Shown here: positions 18,121 through 26,904 of the stretch, one piece after another
How the letters are laid out: each line of letters opens with the position of its first letter
Numbering within the stretch: the first letter of the stretch is position 1
Source: Bacillus nitratireducens
GTDB taxonomy: Bacteria; Bacillota; Bacilli; Bacillales; Bacillaceae_G
Direction of reading: 5' to 3'
DNA length: 64,000 nt
Assembly (NCBI RefSeq): GCF_001884135.1
Contig: NZ_MAOC01000091.1
Location: forward strand, 1 to 64,000
The notes under the pieces: model-generated
The model's database searches: none
The model's input: the letters and a program-made list of their open reading frames with translations, nothing else
What the model was told of the DNA's origin: nothing
Made by a program: the position numbers and the translations under genes

Positions 18121-18726
18121 ATGCACCAATATTGGTATTTGAATGCAGAGGGAAACGGTGAGCAATATAATAACCAAATTTCAATGTCATCATTATATTC
18201 ACAGCCCCAAATAACTAAAGCTGAGGAAATGAATGGTCTGAAGATTCCTGAGAATTGGAGTTGTCGAGTCTATCCATTTGGTTGGGATTCATCAGCCAAT
18301 TATACGGGTTTCAATCACGAGCCCCCTCCCTTCTCTTGGGGTCAGCCAATCCATTATGCAGGGATGATGCCCCAAGGACATCCTGCTAATTGGACTCCAT
18401 TACCAGGCCATGCAGGTTTTAATTTTCAAAAACCTCCCTTCCCTTGGGCCCAACCATTCAATCATACAGGGATGTTCGCACAAGGTCATATTGCCGCTTT
18501 ACTATCACCGCCAGCCAAGCCTTTTCATTTTAATACCAATAATAACTGGGGTATTTTGGGGAATTCTCCAGGATGGGGAGGACAGATAAGTCCCATGGGA
18601 TGGGGAAATAACGGAGGTAACGGTCAACCAGGAATGCTTGGAAACTTATTGACGGTAGGAAAAGGCACCATGAATGGAATCGGAATGCTTAGTAGTCTAA
18701 TCGGTATGGGAAAATTCTTCTTTTAG
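18121..18726 (+). CDS. Trp/Pro/Gly-rich repeat protein of unknown function
   Basis: A 201-residue protein with no signal peptide. Residues 61-91 and 97-127 are two copies of a 31-residue unit (GFN..PPF.W.QP....GM..QGH). A Gly/Asn/Trp-rich stretch (142-170) and a hydrophobic tail ending GMLSSLIGMGKFFF follow. The composition recalls spore coat or exosporium structural proteins, but I do not recognise a family. GTGAGGGG precedes the ATG. Upstream, CATAGGCTA at 18073-18081 fits a SigK -10 (CATAnnnTA), though no good -35 partner is seen. Confidence 0.75.
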   Translation: MHQYWYLNAEGNGEQYNNQISMSSLYSQPQITKAEEMNGLKIPENWSCRVYPFGWDSSANYTGFNHEPPPFSWGQPIHYAGMMPQGHPANWTPLPGHAGFNFQKPPFPWAQPFNHTGMFAQGHIAALLSPPAKPFHFNTNNNWGILGNSPGWGGQISPMGWGNNGGNGQPGMLGNLLTVGKGTMNGIGMLSSLIGMGKFFF

Positions 18727-18985
18727 TTAATTAGAACGGGAGGATAGGTCCATAGCTCAAACATGTCCCCTCAATGTATTTATTGTATGGTTCTAGTACT
18801 CCCTCCAAGTTCGTTTCCTCTCCTTTCAAATTATAAAAACATCTATTACCTTGTATGTGATAACTTGATAGAGGTGTGGTTGCATCAACAAAACGCAAAT
18901 TTCGTACGCTAAGCAAAACGCTACAAAAAACCGGTTCCTTTACGAAAGAACTGGTTTTTTGTAGCGTTTATTTATTTGAAAAGTA
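18727..18985. other. Intergenic region with a long bidirectional hairpin
   Basis: A long stem at about 18915-18967 (AACGCTACAAAAAACCGGTT on the left, its inverse on the right) looks like a strong bidirectional terminator. A minus-strand frame at 18731-18916 starts with TTG inside this hairpin, lacks a binding site, and is not called. Confidence 0.55.
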
Positions 18986-18986
18986 G

Positions 18987-19175
18987 TCAAATCTTTTTTG
19001 AAATATTTAATGAATCTGGGCAAAACATAATAAAAAGTACAATACCAGCTAAAATAAATGAAGAAGGACACACCTCTAATACCTCATCCAGTTCTTGTTG
19101 TTGTAAAATAAGTAGCATATAATCAATTAAAATAATGTAACAACCCACATTAGAAAAAACAACAAGAAAAGACAT
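18987..19175 (-). CDS. Possible small hydrophobic protein (doubtful)
   Basis: A 62-residue frame with hydrophobic segments at about 1-25 and 40-52. No ribosome binding site is seen at the ATG, and the start lies inside a hairpin that looks like the terminator of the DUF1259 gene. It may be spurious. Confidence 0.2.
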   Translation of the reverse strand: MSFLVVFSNVGCYIILIDYMLLILQQQELDEVLEVCPSSFILAGIVLFIMFCPDSLNISKKI

Positions 19176-19196
19176 TCCAAATATGGAACGTCTTCT
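19164..19196 (-). terminator. Terminator of the DUF1259 gene
   Basis: On the minus strand AAGACGTTCC pairs with GGAATGTCTT (one mismatch), followed by TTCTTGTTGTTTT. Confidence 0.5.
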
Positions 19197-19270
19197 TTCA
19201 CTTTATAAAACCATTCAACAATCCGAAATATTCTAATTAACAAAATCACACATTTAACGAAAGAAACTTG

Positions 19271-19657
19271 TTAATTGCATAACGCTTTTCTAACTTTCCT
19301 TGCGAAAGTTAGTGGATCCTCAACGTCTTCAATATTAACGTAAATCAAATTCGGATCATCACATAACCACTCATTGTGTATAGATGAAACGATTATTCCT
19401 TGTTTAATAATTGTAGCAACAAATCCATTGACCTCTCTTTGCAATAGCGCTACCCGGCCTAGACATAATGCTCGTCCAGTTTTATTATCTCGTGATTCGA
19501 ATGAGAAGGAAGTTGTTACTCTAAAATGTTTTCCTAAGATTGTTGCTTGTATTTCATCCCGATTTATTGTTGCCACGCATTTTCCACCGGCGAATCCTTC
19601 TTGGCCACCGATAATTCTTGCAAACTGTTGACAAATTAATTCATCATGAAACGCCAT
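19271..19657 (-). CDS. DUF1259 (LppY/LpqO-like) protein
   Basis: About 128 residues. Family features are CQQFARIIGGQ near the start, INRDEIQATILGKHF, RALCLGRVALLQREV, then IIVSSIHNEWLCDDPNLIYV and PLTFARKVRKAL at the end. In mycobacteria the family is lipoprotein-anchored; here no signal peptide is present. The ATG at 19657 follows AAAGGGGGGATGATTCAAGG; a longer TTG-started frame to 19720 is open but unsupported. A deleted paralogous remnant lies at 10370-10490. Function unknown. Confidence 0.75.
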   Translation of the reverse strand: MAFHDELICQQFARIIGGQEGFAGGKCVATINRDEIQATILGKHFRVTTSFSFESRDNKTGRALCLGRVALLQREVNGFVATIIKQGIIVSSIHNEWLCDDPNLIYVNIEDVEDPLTFARKVRKALCN

Positions 19658-19720
19658 ACCTTGAATCATCCCCCCTTTTACTGTTAGGTTATGAATGACT
19701 ACATAGGTCTGAAACGGCAA

Positions 19721-19985
19721 TAAATCTATTTTACAAAAAAGATTATCGCAATCTATTAACTCAATGATTCTTGATTATTTGAATTAACTCGGCTATTATA
19801 TGGTAAAGCATTTTTAGAGAGCATAAAAAAAACACCCTAAGGTGCCATCCTCCGATTTGAGAATCATATCTATGTATGGAGAAATTTAGAAAAGAGAAGC
19901 TTCTAACTATAATTTATAGAGCTCTTATACCATGAATTACTTACATACATATTTCCTTATTTACCCGAAGAAGAATCCCGTTATA
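19721..19985. other. Intergenic region with a small hairpin
   Basis: On the minus strand CACC-TTAG-GGTG followed by eight T at about 19826-19842 may terminate the small gene at 19986. Nothing else recognised. Confidence 0.4.
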
Positions 19986-20147
19986 TTACTTTCTGATCAG
20001 TCTCGTTAAAGCCATCCCAATAAATCCAGCACCCATCCCTATTAGCCATCCAGCATGAGTATCACCTAATATAGATCCCACTCCTCCGCCAAGAAACATG
20101 CAGCCAACGAATACTAATCCTCCAATTCCCCAATTCGGCCGTTCCAT
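19986..20147 (-). CDS. Small Gly-rich membrane protein (53 aa)
   Basis: A short frame beginning MERPNWGIGGLVFVGCMFLG and ending MALTRLIRK. It has two hydrophobic stretches (about 9-28 and 33-48) joined by DTHAG and a basic C-terminal tail, a two-helix hairpin design. GAAGGGATGTG lies before the ATG. It looks like a real small membrane protein; no family recognised. Confidence 0.65.
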   Translation of the reverse strand: MERPNWGIGGLVFVGCMFLGGGVGSILGDTHAGWLIGMGAGFIGMALTRLIRK

Positions 20148-20668
20148 AATTCAATCACATCCCTTCAATAAAACATATGCGATTAACTAGCCTAACTTTC
20201 TTGCATGGGATAGTTAATTATTTTGCTTAAGTTTAGCACTTCAGGGAATTCAAAAGACGCGGAGATTGAGCCATTTGAATGGATTGCAGAAGGTGAATTT
20301 AATTTTTTTATATTATAATAACTTAACGAAATCTGTTAGCTCAATTATTCTTGATCATATGAATTGTTACCAGAGTTTAAATGGTGCAGAATTTTTTTGT
20401 TATAAGGTGTTTTTCCTTTTCAGCTTGATGGGTATGGGGTGCTACTCCATCGCTATTAAGTTAAGAAACACATTCTTTCCCAAATGTTCAGTTAAAAAAT
20501 GTCTTAGACTGCATTTAGTTGGTATAACTAGATTCCTCTATTCTAGTTTTCTAAATGTAATGCTGGAAAAGATTTAACCTTGTCATTGGAGGGCACATAT
20601 ATTCATGACAATTAATTAAAATAGATCCTGCACTATGAAATAAATTTTTAGATAAACCAAAATAACAA
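20148..20668. other. Intergenic region with a head-to-head IS231-ended palindrome
   Basis: At about 20420-20470 the two ends CAGCTTGATGGGTATGGGG and CCATCGCTATTAAGTTAAG face each other around GTGCTACT, the same arrangement as at 6935-7080. The frame at 20266-20577 runs through this palindrome and is not taken as a gene. Confidence 0.55.
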
Positions 20669-20670
20669 GC

Positions 20671-20702
20671 AAAAAGCCCCTTCCAACTTGAAGGGGCTTT
20701 TA
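20671..20702. terminator. Bidirectional terminator of the LysE gene
   Basis: AAAAGCCCCTT pairs with AAGGGGCTTTT across an 8-nt loop, 70 bp beyond the LysE stop codon. Confidence 0.7.
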
Positions 20703-20770
20703 GTATATAGAAATTAGCTTAAATCAAAGATAACATTTCTTGAAAGGGGGCATTTTTATATGATTCAGGT

Positions 20771-21400
20771 TTATTGAGGAGCCTTCGTTTGAAGCAACTT
20801 TAACCCCATACCAATAAAAATCATTCCAGTTACTTTATTTAGAATCATTCCTACCTTTTGATTTCCTCTTAATTTTTTCGTGACATATGAAGAGAAATAA
20901 GCAACAAATAAACACCACAATAGTCCAGTTACTGTAAAAGTAATTCCTAAAATGATAAAAGGCATAGGACCTGAAGCTTTTGTATCTATAAATTGCGGAA
21001 GAAACGCAATAAAGAATAAAGAGACTTTTGGATTCGTGAGACTTGTTAAGAGTCCTTGTAAATATATCTTTCTAATGTTCAATTTATTGGATGAAGCTTG
21101 GAAAGCTACATTTGTTTTATCAAGTATCATTTTAATCCCTAAATATACAAGATAGATAACACCTATAACTTTAATGGTGTTAAATAACACAATGGATTTT
21201 GTAAGTATAATAGATAAACCAAAAGCAACCAATAACGTATGAACTAAAGAACCAGTAATAATACCAAAAACAGAATACACACCTGCTTTTCTACCTTGTG
21301 AAATACTTCTCCCCATAATATACATGGTGTCTGCGCCAGGAATTAGATTTAATAAAATCCCTGTTAGTAAAAACACTTCGTAATTAATAATACCGTACAT
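20771..21400 (-). CDS. LysE/RhtB family amino acid exporter
   Basis: A 209-residue inner-membrane protein with about six hydrophobic segments. The family signature is NLIPGADTMYIMGRSISQGRKAGVYSVFGI near the start, followed by GIKMILD and LTNPKVSLFFIAFLPQF. LysE/RhtB members export amino acids or homoserine lactones; the substrate is not predictable here. AGAGGTG precedes the ATG. Single-gene unit. A second LysE-type gene with different sequence is at 33154. Confidence 0.85.
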   Translation of the reverse strand: MYGIINYEVFLLTGILLNLIPGADTMYIMGRSISQGRKAGVYSVFGIITGSLVHTLLVAFGLSIILTKSIVLFNTIKVIGVIYLVYLGIKMILDKTNVAFQASSNKLNIRKIYLQGLLTSLTNPKVSLFFIAFLPQFIDTKASGPMPFIILGITFTVTGLLWCLFVAYFSSYVTKKLRGNQKVGMILNKVTGMIFIGMGLKLLQTKAPQ

Positions 21401-21575
21401 TTTAGCACCTCTATCTATTTTTTTGGTGCCCTTATTGATATTAAATGAAATAAAAGAAAAAGAAAAGTGTTTTCTATTTATTCAATAAAATCAATGATTT
21501 TTTGATTTACAACCAATAAAACTGATGGAGTGTATCATTCGTATTGCGGACCCAAAACTCACTATTGAATAAGTA

Positions 21576-21607
21576 AAACCCCAGAAATCCAAAGATCTCT
21601 GGGGCTT
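21576..21607 (-). terminator. Terminator of the small membrane protein gene
   Basis: AAACCCCAGA pairs with TCTCTGGGGCTT just beyond the stop of the gene at 21610. Confidence 0.55.
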
Positions 21608-21609
21608 CA

Positions 21610-21825
21610 TTATATATTTAGCTCTTTTTGCTTTTTATTTTGTTTATGTCTATAAAGCAATTTTCGACTTATGAGAGAAATCAGTAATAAAATCAGTATT
21701 AGTATGAAAAGTTGCATAAATGATAAATCAAAATATTTAGCACCCGTAACTATTAAAAGTGTAGAAATCGTACCTTTTACAATGAAAAAAATAATAATCC
21801 ATAATCCGCCTTTTTTCCAGTTCAT
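21610..21825 (-). CDS. Small membrane protein (71 aa)
   Basis: Two hydrophobic segments (about 8-27 and 33-53) followed by a Lys/Gln-rich tail RKLLYRHKQNKKQKE. GGAAAGGG lies upstream of the ATG. No family recognised. A Fur-box-like sequence lies about 130 bp upstream (21955-21969), but it may belong to lost neighbours. Confidence 0.6.
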   Translation of the reverse strand: MNWKKGGLWIIIFFIVKGTISTLLIVTGAKYFDLSFMQLFILILILLLISLISRKLLYRHKQNKKQKELNI

Positions 21826-21954
21826 TTTTATATTACCCTTTCCTACGTTTAAATTCTTAAATGGGACACCTTAATAGAAATCTATTATATTAATAAAAAA
21901 GTAAACTTTTTCACAAAAATCATGTCCAATTACATGTGACGATTTCATAATAAA

Positions 21955-21969
21955 TGAAAATGATATTCA
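21955..21969. promoter_or_regulatory. Fur-box-like palindrome without a clear iron gene
   Basis: TGAAAATGATATTCA matches the 7-1-7 Fur consensus TGATAATnATTATCA at 11 of 14 fixed positions. The nearest downstream sequence on one side is a TnpB remnant and on the other a small membrane protein gene. Confidence 0.35.
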
Positions 21970-22059
21970 CTGTCAATTTTATTGACTATTTTAATTCTGA
22001 TCATCTCCATAATAGGACGACTTGAATATCCATTTTTTCATCTCAATCTCTTTCCACTT

Positions 22060-22390
22060 TGTTTCTTCTGGGGAATGTGTAAGGAGATAATAAAGTTCTG
22101 TGAACTACCCACCACATAGTATCTCTTATGAGCTTACTTGAAGTGGTGACTTCTCGGTTAATCGTTACTTTTGATAGCTGCATTAATCACGACTTATTTT
22201 TAGTCCACACGAACACTCATATGTTCTTTCAGATAGTGGCATTTCTTTTTTGTTTCTACAACCGCCACACACTTTTGTAGAAGGAAATCACTTATCTATT
22301 TTCACAAGCTGTTTGCCTTGGTCTTGTAGCTTATACGCTAAGTATGCTTCATTACATTGCTTGGAAATATTAAAAATTACAAAGAAAAGA
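22060..22390 (-). pseudogene. TnpB (IS605/IS1341 family) remnant, C-terminal part
   Basis: Minus-strand translation, with stops and shifts, gives AYLAYKLQDQGKQLVKID, then FPSTKVCGGCRNKKEMPLSE, RTYECSCGLKISRD. This is the TnpB C-terminus with its four-cysteine zinc ribbon and the final RuvC Asp (usually DRDINAA, here interrupted by a stop). The N-terminal part is gone. It is a decayed transposon accessory nuclease. Confidence 0.8.
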
Positions 22391-22416
22391 AGCTAACAAT
22401 AAATTGTTAACTTCTC
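22388..22416 (-). terminator. Terminator of the DUF2935 gene
   Basis: AGAAGCTAACAAT pairs with ATTGTTAACTTCT, about 35 bp past the stop; the minus strand continues with TTTTC. Confidence 0.5.
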
Positions 22417-22449
22417 AGCTAAAGGCAAAATAGTATCTTTTCTTATTTT

Positions 22450-23301
22450 TTAATATCTAGGTTGTGATTTAATATTGGTAAGATGAGCATCAAACATATC
22501 AATTATTTCAAGAAATCTATCAGCTTCACGAAATACATGGTCTGCTAATAATGGATGAATGATACTCTTTATTTTACATTGCTCAATTAAATCACGTGCC
22601 GTTTTCTTAAAATCCCGAAGAGATGTTACTGATACACGATTTTGATCTAAAAATTGATCTAAAAGAGGAACTGTTTGAGATTGTGGTTTCATAGATTCTA
22701 AGTCAATTGCTTGATACATTAATTCATCAAAATCATTGCTAAAATTCCGTGCTGTATCTACAAGCTTTCTTTCCGATGGATCAAGAAGATGACCAATAAA
22801 TTTAGCATGGTCTGCCATAATCCTTAAAAAGAAAACATTTTCTTTAATAATAGCATCAGGAAGGGCATCTAATTTACCTTCATTTAATTCAATTAAACGT
22901 TTTCTAAAATAATCGGCTTCCCTACTTGTATGGTCAACTAACAGTGGAAAATTATTTTGCCCTGGCAATTTACATGTGAGAATTAATCCTAGAATTTTTC
23001 GTTTAAATCCCCAAATATTAGTTGCAGCTTGTTGTACTTCTGAATTAAATTTTTTTATTTGCCCAGGATCTGTTTCATTTGTATAGGAATACGCTATTTG
23101 TTCGATATGTTCAAACAATCGATAAAATTGATTAGCTTCTTCGATTAGTTGGGTATCCTCACATCTAAACCCCAATCGAAGAAAAAAAGAATGCTCCTTC
23201 ATGATTCTAGACCAAAAACGAATCTCATTTAATGACCGTTCAACAAACATTACAGACGTAACACCCGTATCAGGATGTAATGAGGTTTCATCCCTATTCA
23301 T
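22450..23301 (-). CDS. DUF2935 four-helix-bundle protein
   Basis: A 283-residue cytoplasmic protein made of two related helical halves. The first has FVERSLNEIRFWSRIMKEHSFFLR and the second FFLRIMADHAKFIGHLLDPSE; each also has a D/H-rich helix (LLVDHTSREADYFRK and LLADHVFREADRFLE). The His/Glu spacing suggests metal sites as in ferritin-like bundles. GGGGG precedes the ATG. Function of the family is unknown. Confidence 0.82.
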   Translation of the reverse strand: MNRDETSLHPDTGVTSVMFVERSLNEIRFWSRIMKEHSFFLRLGFRCEDTQLIEEANQFYRLFEHIEQIAYSYTNETDPGQIKKFNSEVQQAATNIWGFKRKILGLILTCKLPGQNNFPLLVDHTSREADYFRKRLIELNEGKLDALPDAIIKENVFFLRIMADHAKFIGHLLDPSERKLVDTARNFSNDFDELMYQAIDLESMKPQSQTVPLLDQFLDQNRVSVTSLRDFKKTARDLIEQCKIKSIIHPLLADHVFREADRFLEIIDMFDAHLTNIKSQPRY

Positions 23302-23540
23302 TCTTAATCCCCCCAGTAAATACTAAGCTAGTTCTATTCTTATGAGTCAATATATATATAAATGCCATTAATAAAAATCCATGATGATATTGAGCAGGTC
23401 CTTTTGGAAATAAAGAAAAGACACCATCGGGTGCCTTTCTCTGACTTGATAACCACATTTTATGTTTAAATGTACCTAGCTTATATTTTGTATTTTTTAT
23501 AACTATCCCCCTGCACACGAGAAGTGCATAGTATAAATAA
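23302..23540. other. Intergenic region, no convincing gene
   Basis: A hairpin GACACCATCGGGTGCC with flanking A and T runs lies at about 23415-23435. A frame at 23294-23566 spans this hairpin and overlaps the DUF2935 start, so it is not called. Confidence 0.4.
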
Positions 23541-23588
23541 TAAAAAAGAAGCAGAAAATCACTCACGATTTTCTGCTTCTTTTTTTAA
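23541..23588. terminator. Strong terminator of the L,D-transpeptidase gene
   Basis: AGAAGCAGAAAATC pairs with GATTTTCTGCTTCT with A and T runs on both sides. Confidence 0.7.
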
Positions 23589-23634
23589 TTTAAGTTCTTG
23601 ATACATACATCGCTTCACGCAAGATTGCTATTTT

Positions 23635-25080
23635 CTAGTACACAATAACTGGATCATTAGTGTTCAAACTATCATATACAGTTTTTGCAACATTAGGAAG
23701 AAGGTTTACACACCCGCCTGATCCCCCTGCTAAATAAGCATTATTTGCCCAGTCTTTTCGCCAGCCTGCATCATGGAATCCTTGGCCGCTATTTGTGAAT
23801 GGAACCCAGTAATCTACTTTAACTGCATAATCAGCTTTACCTACTGCGCTGCCTCTCAGCGTGTATGGAGTTCGTTTATATAAAACGTACCACACACCTG
23901 GTGATGTATCTTCACCCGTGCTATGTTTACCAGTTACTACATTTGTTGTGACTGCTAATTTTCCGTCTTTGTAAATCCAAATTTGTTGCTCTGCAATTGA
24001 AACTTCCGCATACGTGTCTCCGATGCCATTATTCGATGTTGTTTCATAACCGATACCTTCCTTCTCCCAACCATTTCCATGGATATTAGAAGCAGATAGC
24101 GATTTTTCACCCTTTTCAAAAGCTTGTTGAACTTGTTTTGTTTCTTTTTCAACATCTAGTGCCCAGCCGTAGCCTTGTCCTTTTACTGATATGACCGAAC
24201 CGGAATGGGTTTTAAAGCTGAAATTTTTATTTAATGTTGATTTAGCATTATTAATTTCAGCAATCTTTTTCTTAATATCGCTCGCATCGATTGTAACCTT
24301 CATATCCTTTGACATAGAGGCATTTTGAATTAAATCTTTCGCTTTTAAAGGATAAACTTCATTCTGCACTTTATATTCAACTGACTGCCCAAGAAAATTT
24401 TGTAATGCTTCTTCCTCTTTTTTGACAATCGGATCGTCTTCTTTAATAGGTTCTATGTATGTAGACTTCAGATAAATTTCACTTTTATACTTCTGCTTGT
24501 CGTAATCTTTCAGTAGACTAGTAACGTCATACTGTTTTCCATCAACGCTCTTCGAAATAACAACTTTTCCTTGTTCAAGCTTCGCCATAGCATCTTGAGG
24601 CGCTTGTAATTTTTCATTCATAGAGATGAGCTTTTCTTCTACAAGTTTTTTCATCGTTTCACTACGATACTGATCCGCCTTTTCCGGTAGCACTGAATAA
24701 TTTTTTTCCTTTGAGGAAGGGAAAAATGTCCACTGGCTTTTTAATAGTTTCTTAACTTGTGGCAAATCTTTTTCCGTAAGTTCTGTTTTTGTCTCTTTTT
24801 CATCTAAAATTTGTTGTTGATCGACATAGACTTTGTTTGCTAGTCCAGATGTTTTTAATTTCTGTATTGCCTGATCAGCACTCATACCACCAACTTTTGT
24901 GTCATTAATCGTAACATTCGAATTGAAGTGAGTTGCCTGATAATAACTCATTCCCCCAATGAGAAGTGCAATTATACCAATACCCGCTACGATAAACTTC
25001 CAATTTGTAAAACGTTTGCTTGATCTTACTCGTTTTCTATCAACTTCTTCAACTGATTCATTTACAGTATTGTTGTTCAT
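23635..25080 (-). CDS. L,D-transpeptidase with peptidoglycan-binding-4 repeats
   Basis: A 481-residue type II membrane protein: cytoplasmic N-terminus, one membrane segment (about 25-45), two PG_binding_4-like regions, then a YkuD catalytic domain (about 355-481). The catalytic motif HDAGWRKDWANNAYLAGGSG followed by GCVNL carries the His and Cys of L,D-transpeptidases, which make 3-3 cross-links or attach proteins to peptidoglycan. GGGGGAAAG precedes the ATG at 25080. It is single and faces the same way as the lipoprotein gene upstream. Confidence 0.88.
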   Translation of the reverse strand: MNNNTVNESVEEVDRKRVRSSKRFTNWKFIVAGIGIIALLIGGMSYYQATHFNSNVTINDTKVGGMSADQAIQKLKTSGLANKVYVDQQQILDEKETKTELTEKDLPQVKKLLKSQWTFFPSSKEKNYSVLPEKADQYRSETMKKLVEEKLISMNEKLQAPQDAMAKLEQGKVVISKSVDGKQYDVTSLLKDYDKQKYKSEIYLKSTYIEPIKEDDPIVKKEEEALQNFLGQSVEYKVQNEVYPLKAKDLIQNASMSKDMKVTIDASDIKKKIAEINNAKSTLNKNFSFKTHSGSVISVKGQGYGWALDVEKETKQVQQAFEKGEKSLSASNIHGNGWEKEGIGYETTSNNGIGDTYAEVSIAEQQIWIYKDGKLAVTTNVVTGKHSTGEDTSPGVWYVLYKRTPYTLRGSAVGKADYAVKVDYWVPFTNSGQGFHDAGWRKDWANNAYLAGGSGGCVNLLPNVAKTVYDSLNTNDPVIVY

Positions 25081-25294
25081 CAATCTTTCCCCCATATACA
25101 TTAACGTCAATCGATTTTAAACCAAAACCATTGACTAGTGTACCTTATTTTTCCTGAAATTTCATTATTTTTAACTAGATTTTATCGCATTTAATTAATC
25201 AACTTTAGTTTTTTAATAGAACAACACATTGAATAGTCCCTTACAAGTAATAAATCGTTACAATAAACACCAAAAAGTTAAGTACCATATACTT

Positions 25295-25717
25295 TTATTT
25301 AGCTAACTTCTCTCCGGTAACAATCTGAAACAAGGTGTCTGCATTTTTTCCTTCTAATTGAGCATACCGATTATCCCCCGCCATTACTTCTACTTTATCT
25401 TTATTAGGACTAATCCAAATTTGATATGACACAGCTTTCGCCTCTATTTTCGGATTTTTAAACTGCAAAATAAACTGATAATCAGCTGAACGCGACATTT
25501 CCGATTTTTTATTTTCATAATGAATATCATTTAATATTTTCTTTACTTGCAACACCTGATTATTGTCTGTCACTATCTTAAGATTTTCATATTTATCATC
25601 ACCAACATGTTTTTGCACTTCGATTCTTTGATCTTCATTTCCTAGTATATTTGAACAGCCTGTTACTATGAATATACAAATAGCAACAAAAACTAAAGTC
25701 AAATTTCTAATTCGCAT
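25295..25717 (-). CDS. Predicted lipoprotein of unknown function
   Basis: A 140-residue protein with a signal peptide ending in lipobox VTGC (Cys at about 21). The mature part has VLQVKKILNDIHYENKKSEM and YQIWISPNKDKVEVMAG, a pattern seen in B. cereus-group lipoproteins without known role. AGGGGG precedes the ATG. A possible partner is the L,D-transpeptidase gene 215 bp downstream, but no operon evidence is visible. Confidence 0.75.
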   Translation of the reverse strand: MRIRNLTLVFVAICIFIVTGCSNILGNEDQRIEVQKHVGDDKYENLKIVTDNNQVLQVKKILNDIHYENKKSEMSRSADYQFILQFKNPKIEAKAVSYQIWISPNKDKVEVMAGDNRYAQLEGKNADTLFQIVTGEKLAK

Positions 25718-25759
25718 ATTAGTCCCCCTCTTTTTAATAGCCTCTTTTTGTATAGATTG

Positions 25760-26800
25760 TTGCTATTTTGACCATCCTTCTGAGAGGTAATAAAATTCTC
25801 TTTCAGGAGGGATTTTATTATGTAGAAAAACGTTTATGCCAATTTTTCAGATTTGCCAAAACATGAACAAATCAAGCTATTTAATCTATTAAAAGAAGAT
25901 TTTTTTCTAACGATGAAGAGAATATGAAGGATGCTTTTACCACCATTAGGGAAATGCGTTTTAAAGAAAGGTTAGGTTGTGTCCATTGCGGTAGTGTAAA
26001 GGTAAAGTGGAACGGCAAGTATAGAGATAGACAGCGTTATCTCTGTCGTGACTGTGGAAAATCTTTCAATAACTTATCTAATACCCCTATTTCAGGGACA
26101 CGTTATCTTGGAAAATGGTCGAAATATTTTCAAATGATGGTCGAAGGTTATTCCCTCCCCAAAATTGTGGAACGTCTAAACATCCACTTATCCACCGCCT
26201 TCTATTGGCGACATAAAATCCTGTATTCCCTTCATTCGATGGGGTTTCAAATGTTGAAAGGGATTATCGAGAGCGATGAGACCTTTTTTAAAGGGTCTTT
26301 AAAAGGGCGTAGTAGTTTAGATAGAAAGCCCAAGAAACGCGGAGGAAGAGACGAAAAGAGAGGGATTAGCAATCTTAAAATTGCCGTTGTGGTGGCTCAG
26401 GACCGTAATGGACAAGTTATTGTCCAAAAAGCTGGAACTGGTCGTGTGAGAGCTGAAGAAATTGATGCGGTTATCGGATGCTACATTGACCCTTCTTCGT
26501 TGCTATGCACGGACACAGCAACTAACTACAAGAAATTTGCTCTAATTTAAGCTCTGAAACACGAACCTATTAATCTAAGCAAAGAAGGATATGTAAAAAA
26601 GGGCATCTACCATCTCCAAAACGTCAACAACTATCACAGGCGATTAAAAGGCTGAATGGATAGGTTTCAAGGAGTAGCAACCAAATACTTGGACAATTAC
26701 CTTTATTGGTTCAACTTTCTTCAACAAAGCAAAAAATTGGCGGAAAAAGAACAGATAAATCAATGCTACTTAGTGCCTGTCAAAATTCTAATCAAATCAC
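25760..26800 (+). mobile_element. Decayed IS1595-type insertion sequence
   Basis: ATTTTGAC at about 25763 on the left mirrors GTCAAAAT at about 26779 on the right, suggesting terminal inverted repeats around the transposase remnant. Exact ends and target duplication could not be fixed. Confidence 0.6.
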
Positions 26801-26805
26801 TGTGA
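25819..26805 (+). pseudogene. IS1595-family transposase, broken by nonsense and frameshift mutations
   Basis: The frame begins ATG TAG (second codon is a stop), continues KNVYANFSDLPKHEQIKLFN, shifts frame at a T run near 25905, then runs from 25924 as ERLGCVHCGSVKVKWNGKYR (zinc ribbon), FKGIIESDETFF as LKGIIESDETFFKGS (DDE catalytic Asp) and LCTDTATNYKKFA (second Asp). In-frame stops follow at 26548 and 26653 (a Trp TGG to TGA in RLKG-MDRFQG). The C-terminus YLDNYLYWFNF is still readable. Confidence 0.85.
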
Positions 26806-26904
26806 ATTTTCTGCGTGAATTATAAAAAACAGTCATTCCTTAGTGAAACGGCTGTTTTCGTAATTCAATAAAATCTCCCAGATTGCGGTAGATATTTTTA
26901 AATA

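Noticed and set aside
18731-18916. Minus-strand 61-codon frame after the Trp/Pro-rich gene
   Set aside because: Starts with TTG inside a strong terminator-like hairpin and lacks a binding site.
20266-20577. Plus-strand 103-codon frame
   Set aside because: Runs straight through a head-to-head palindromic repeat; no binding site and no family resemblance.
23294-23566. Minus-strand 90-codon frame upstream of DUF2935
   Set aside because: Overlaps the DUF2935 start and spans a hairpin; no binding site and low-complexity translation.
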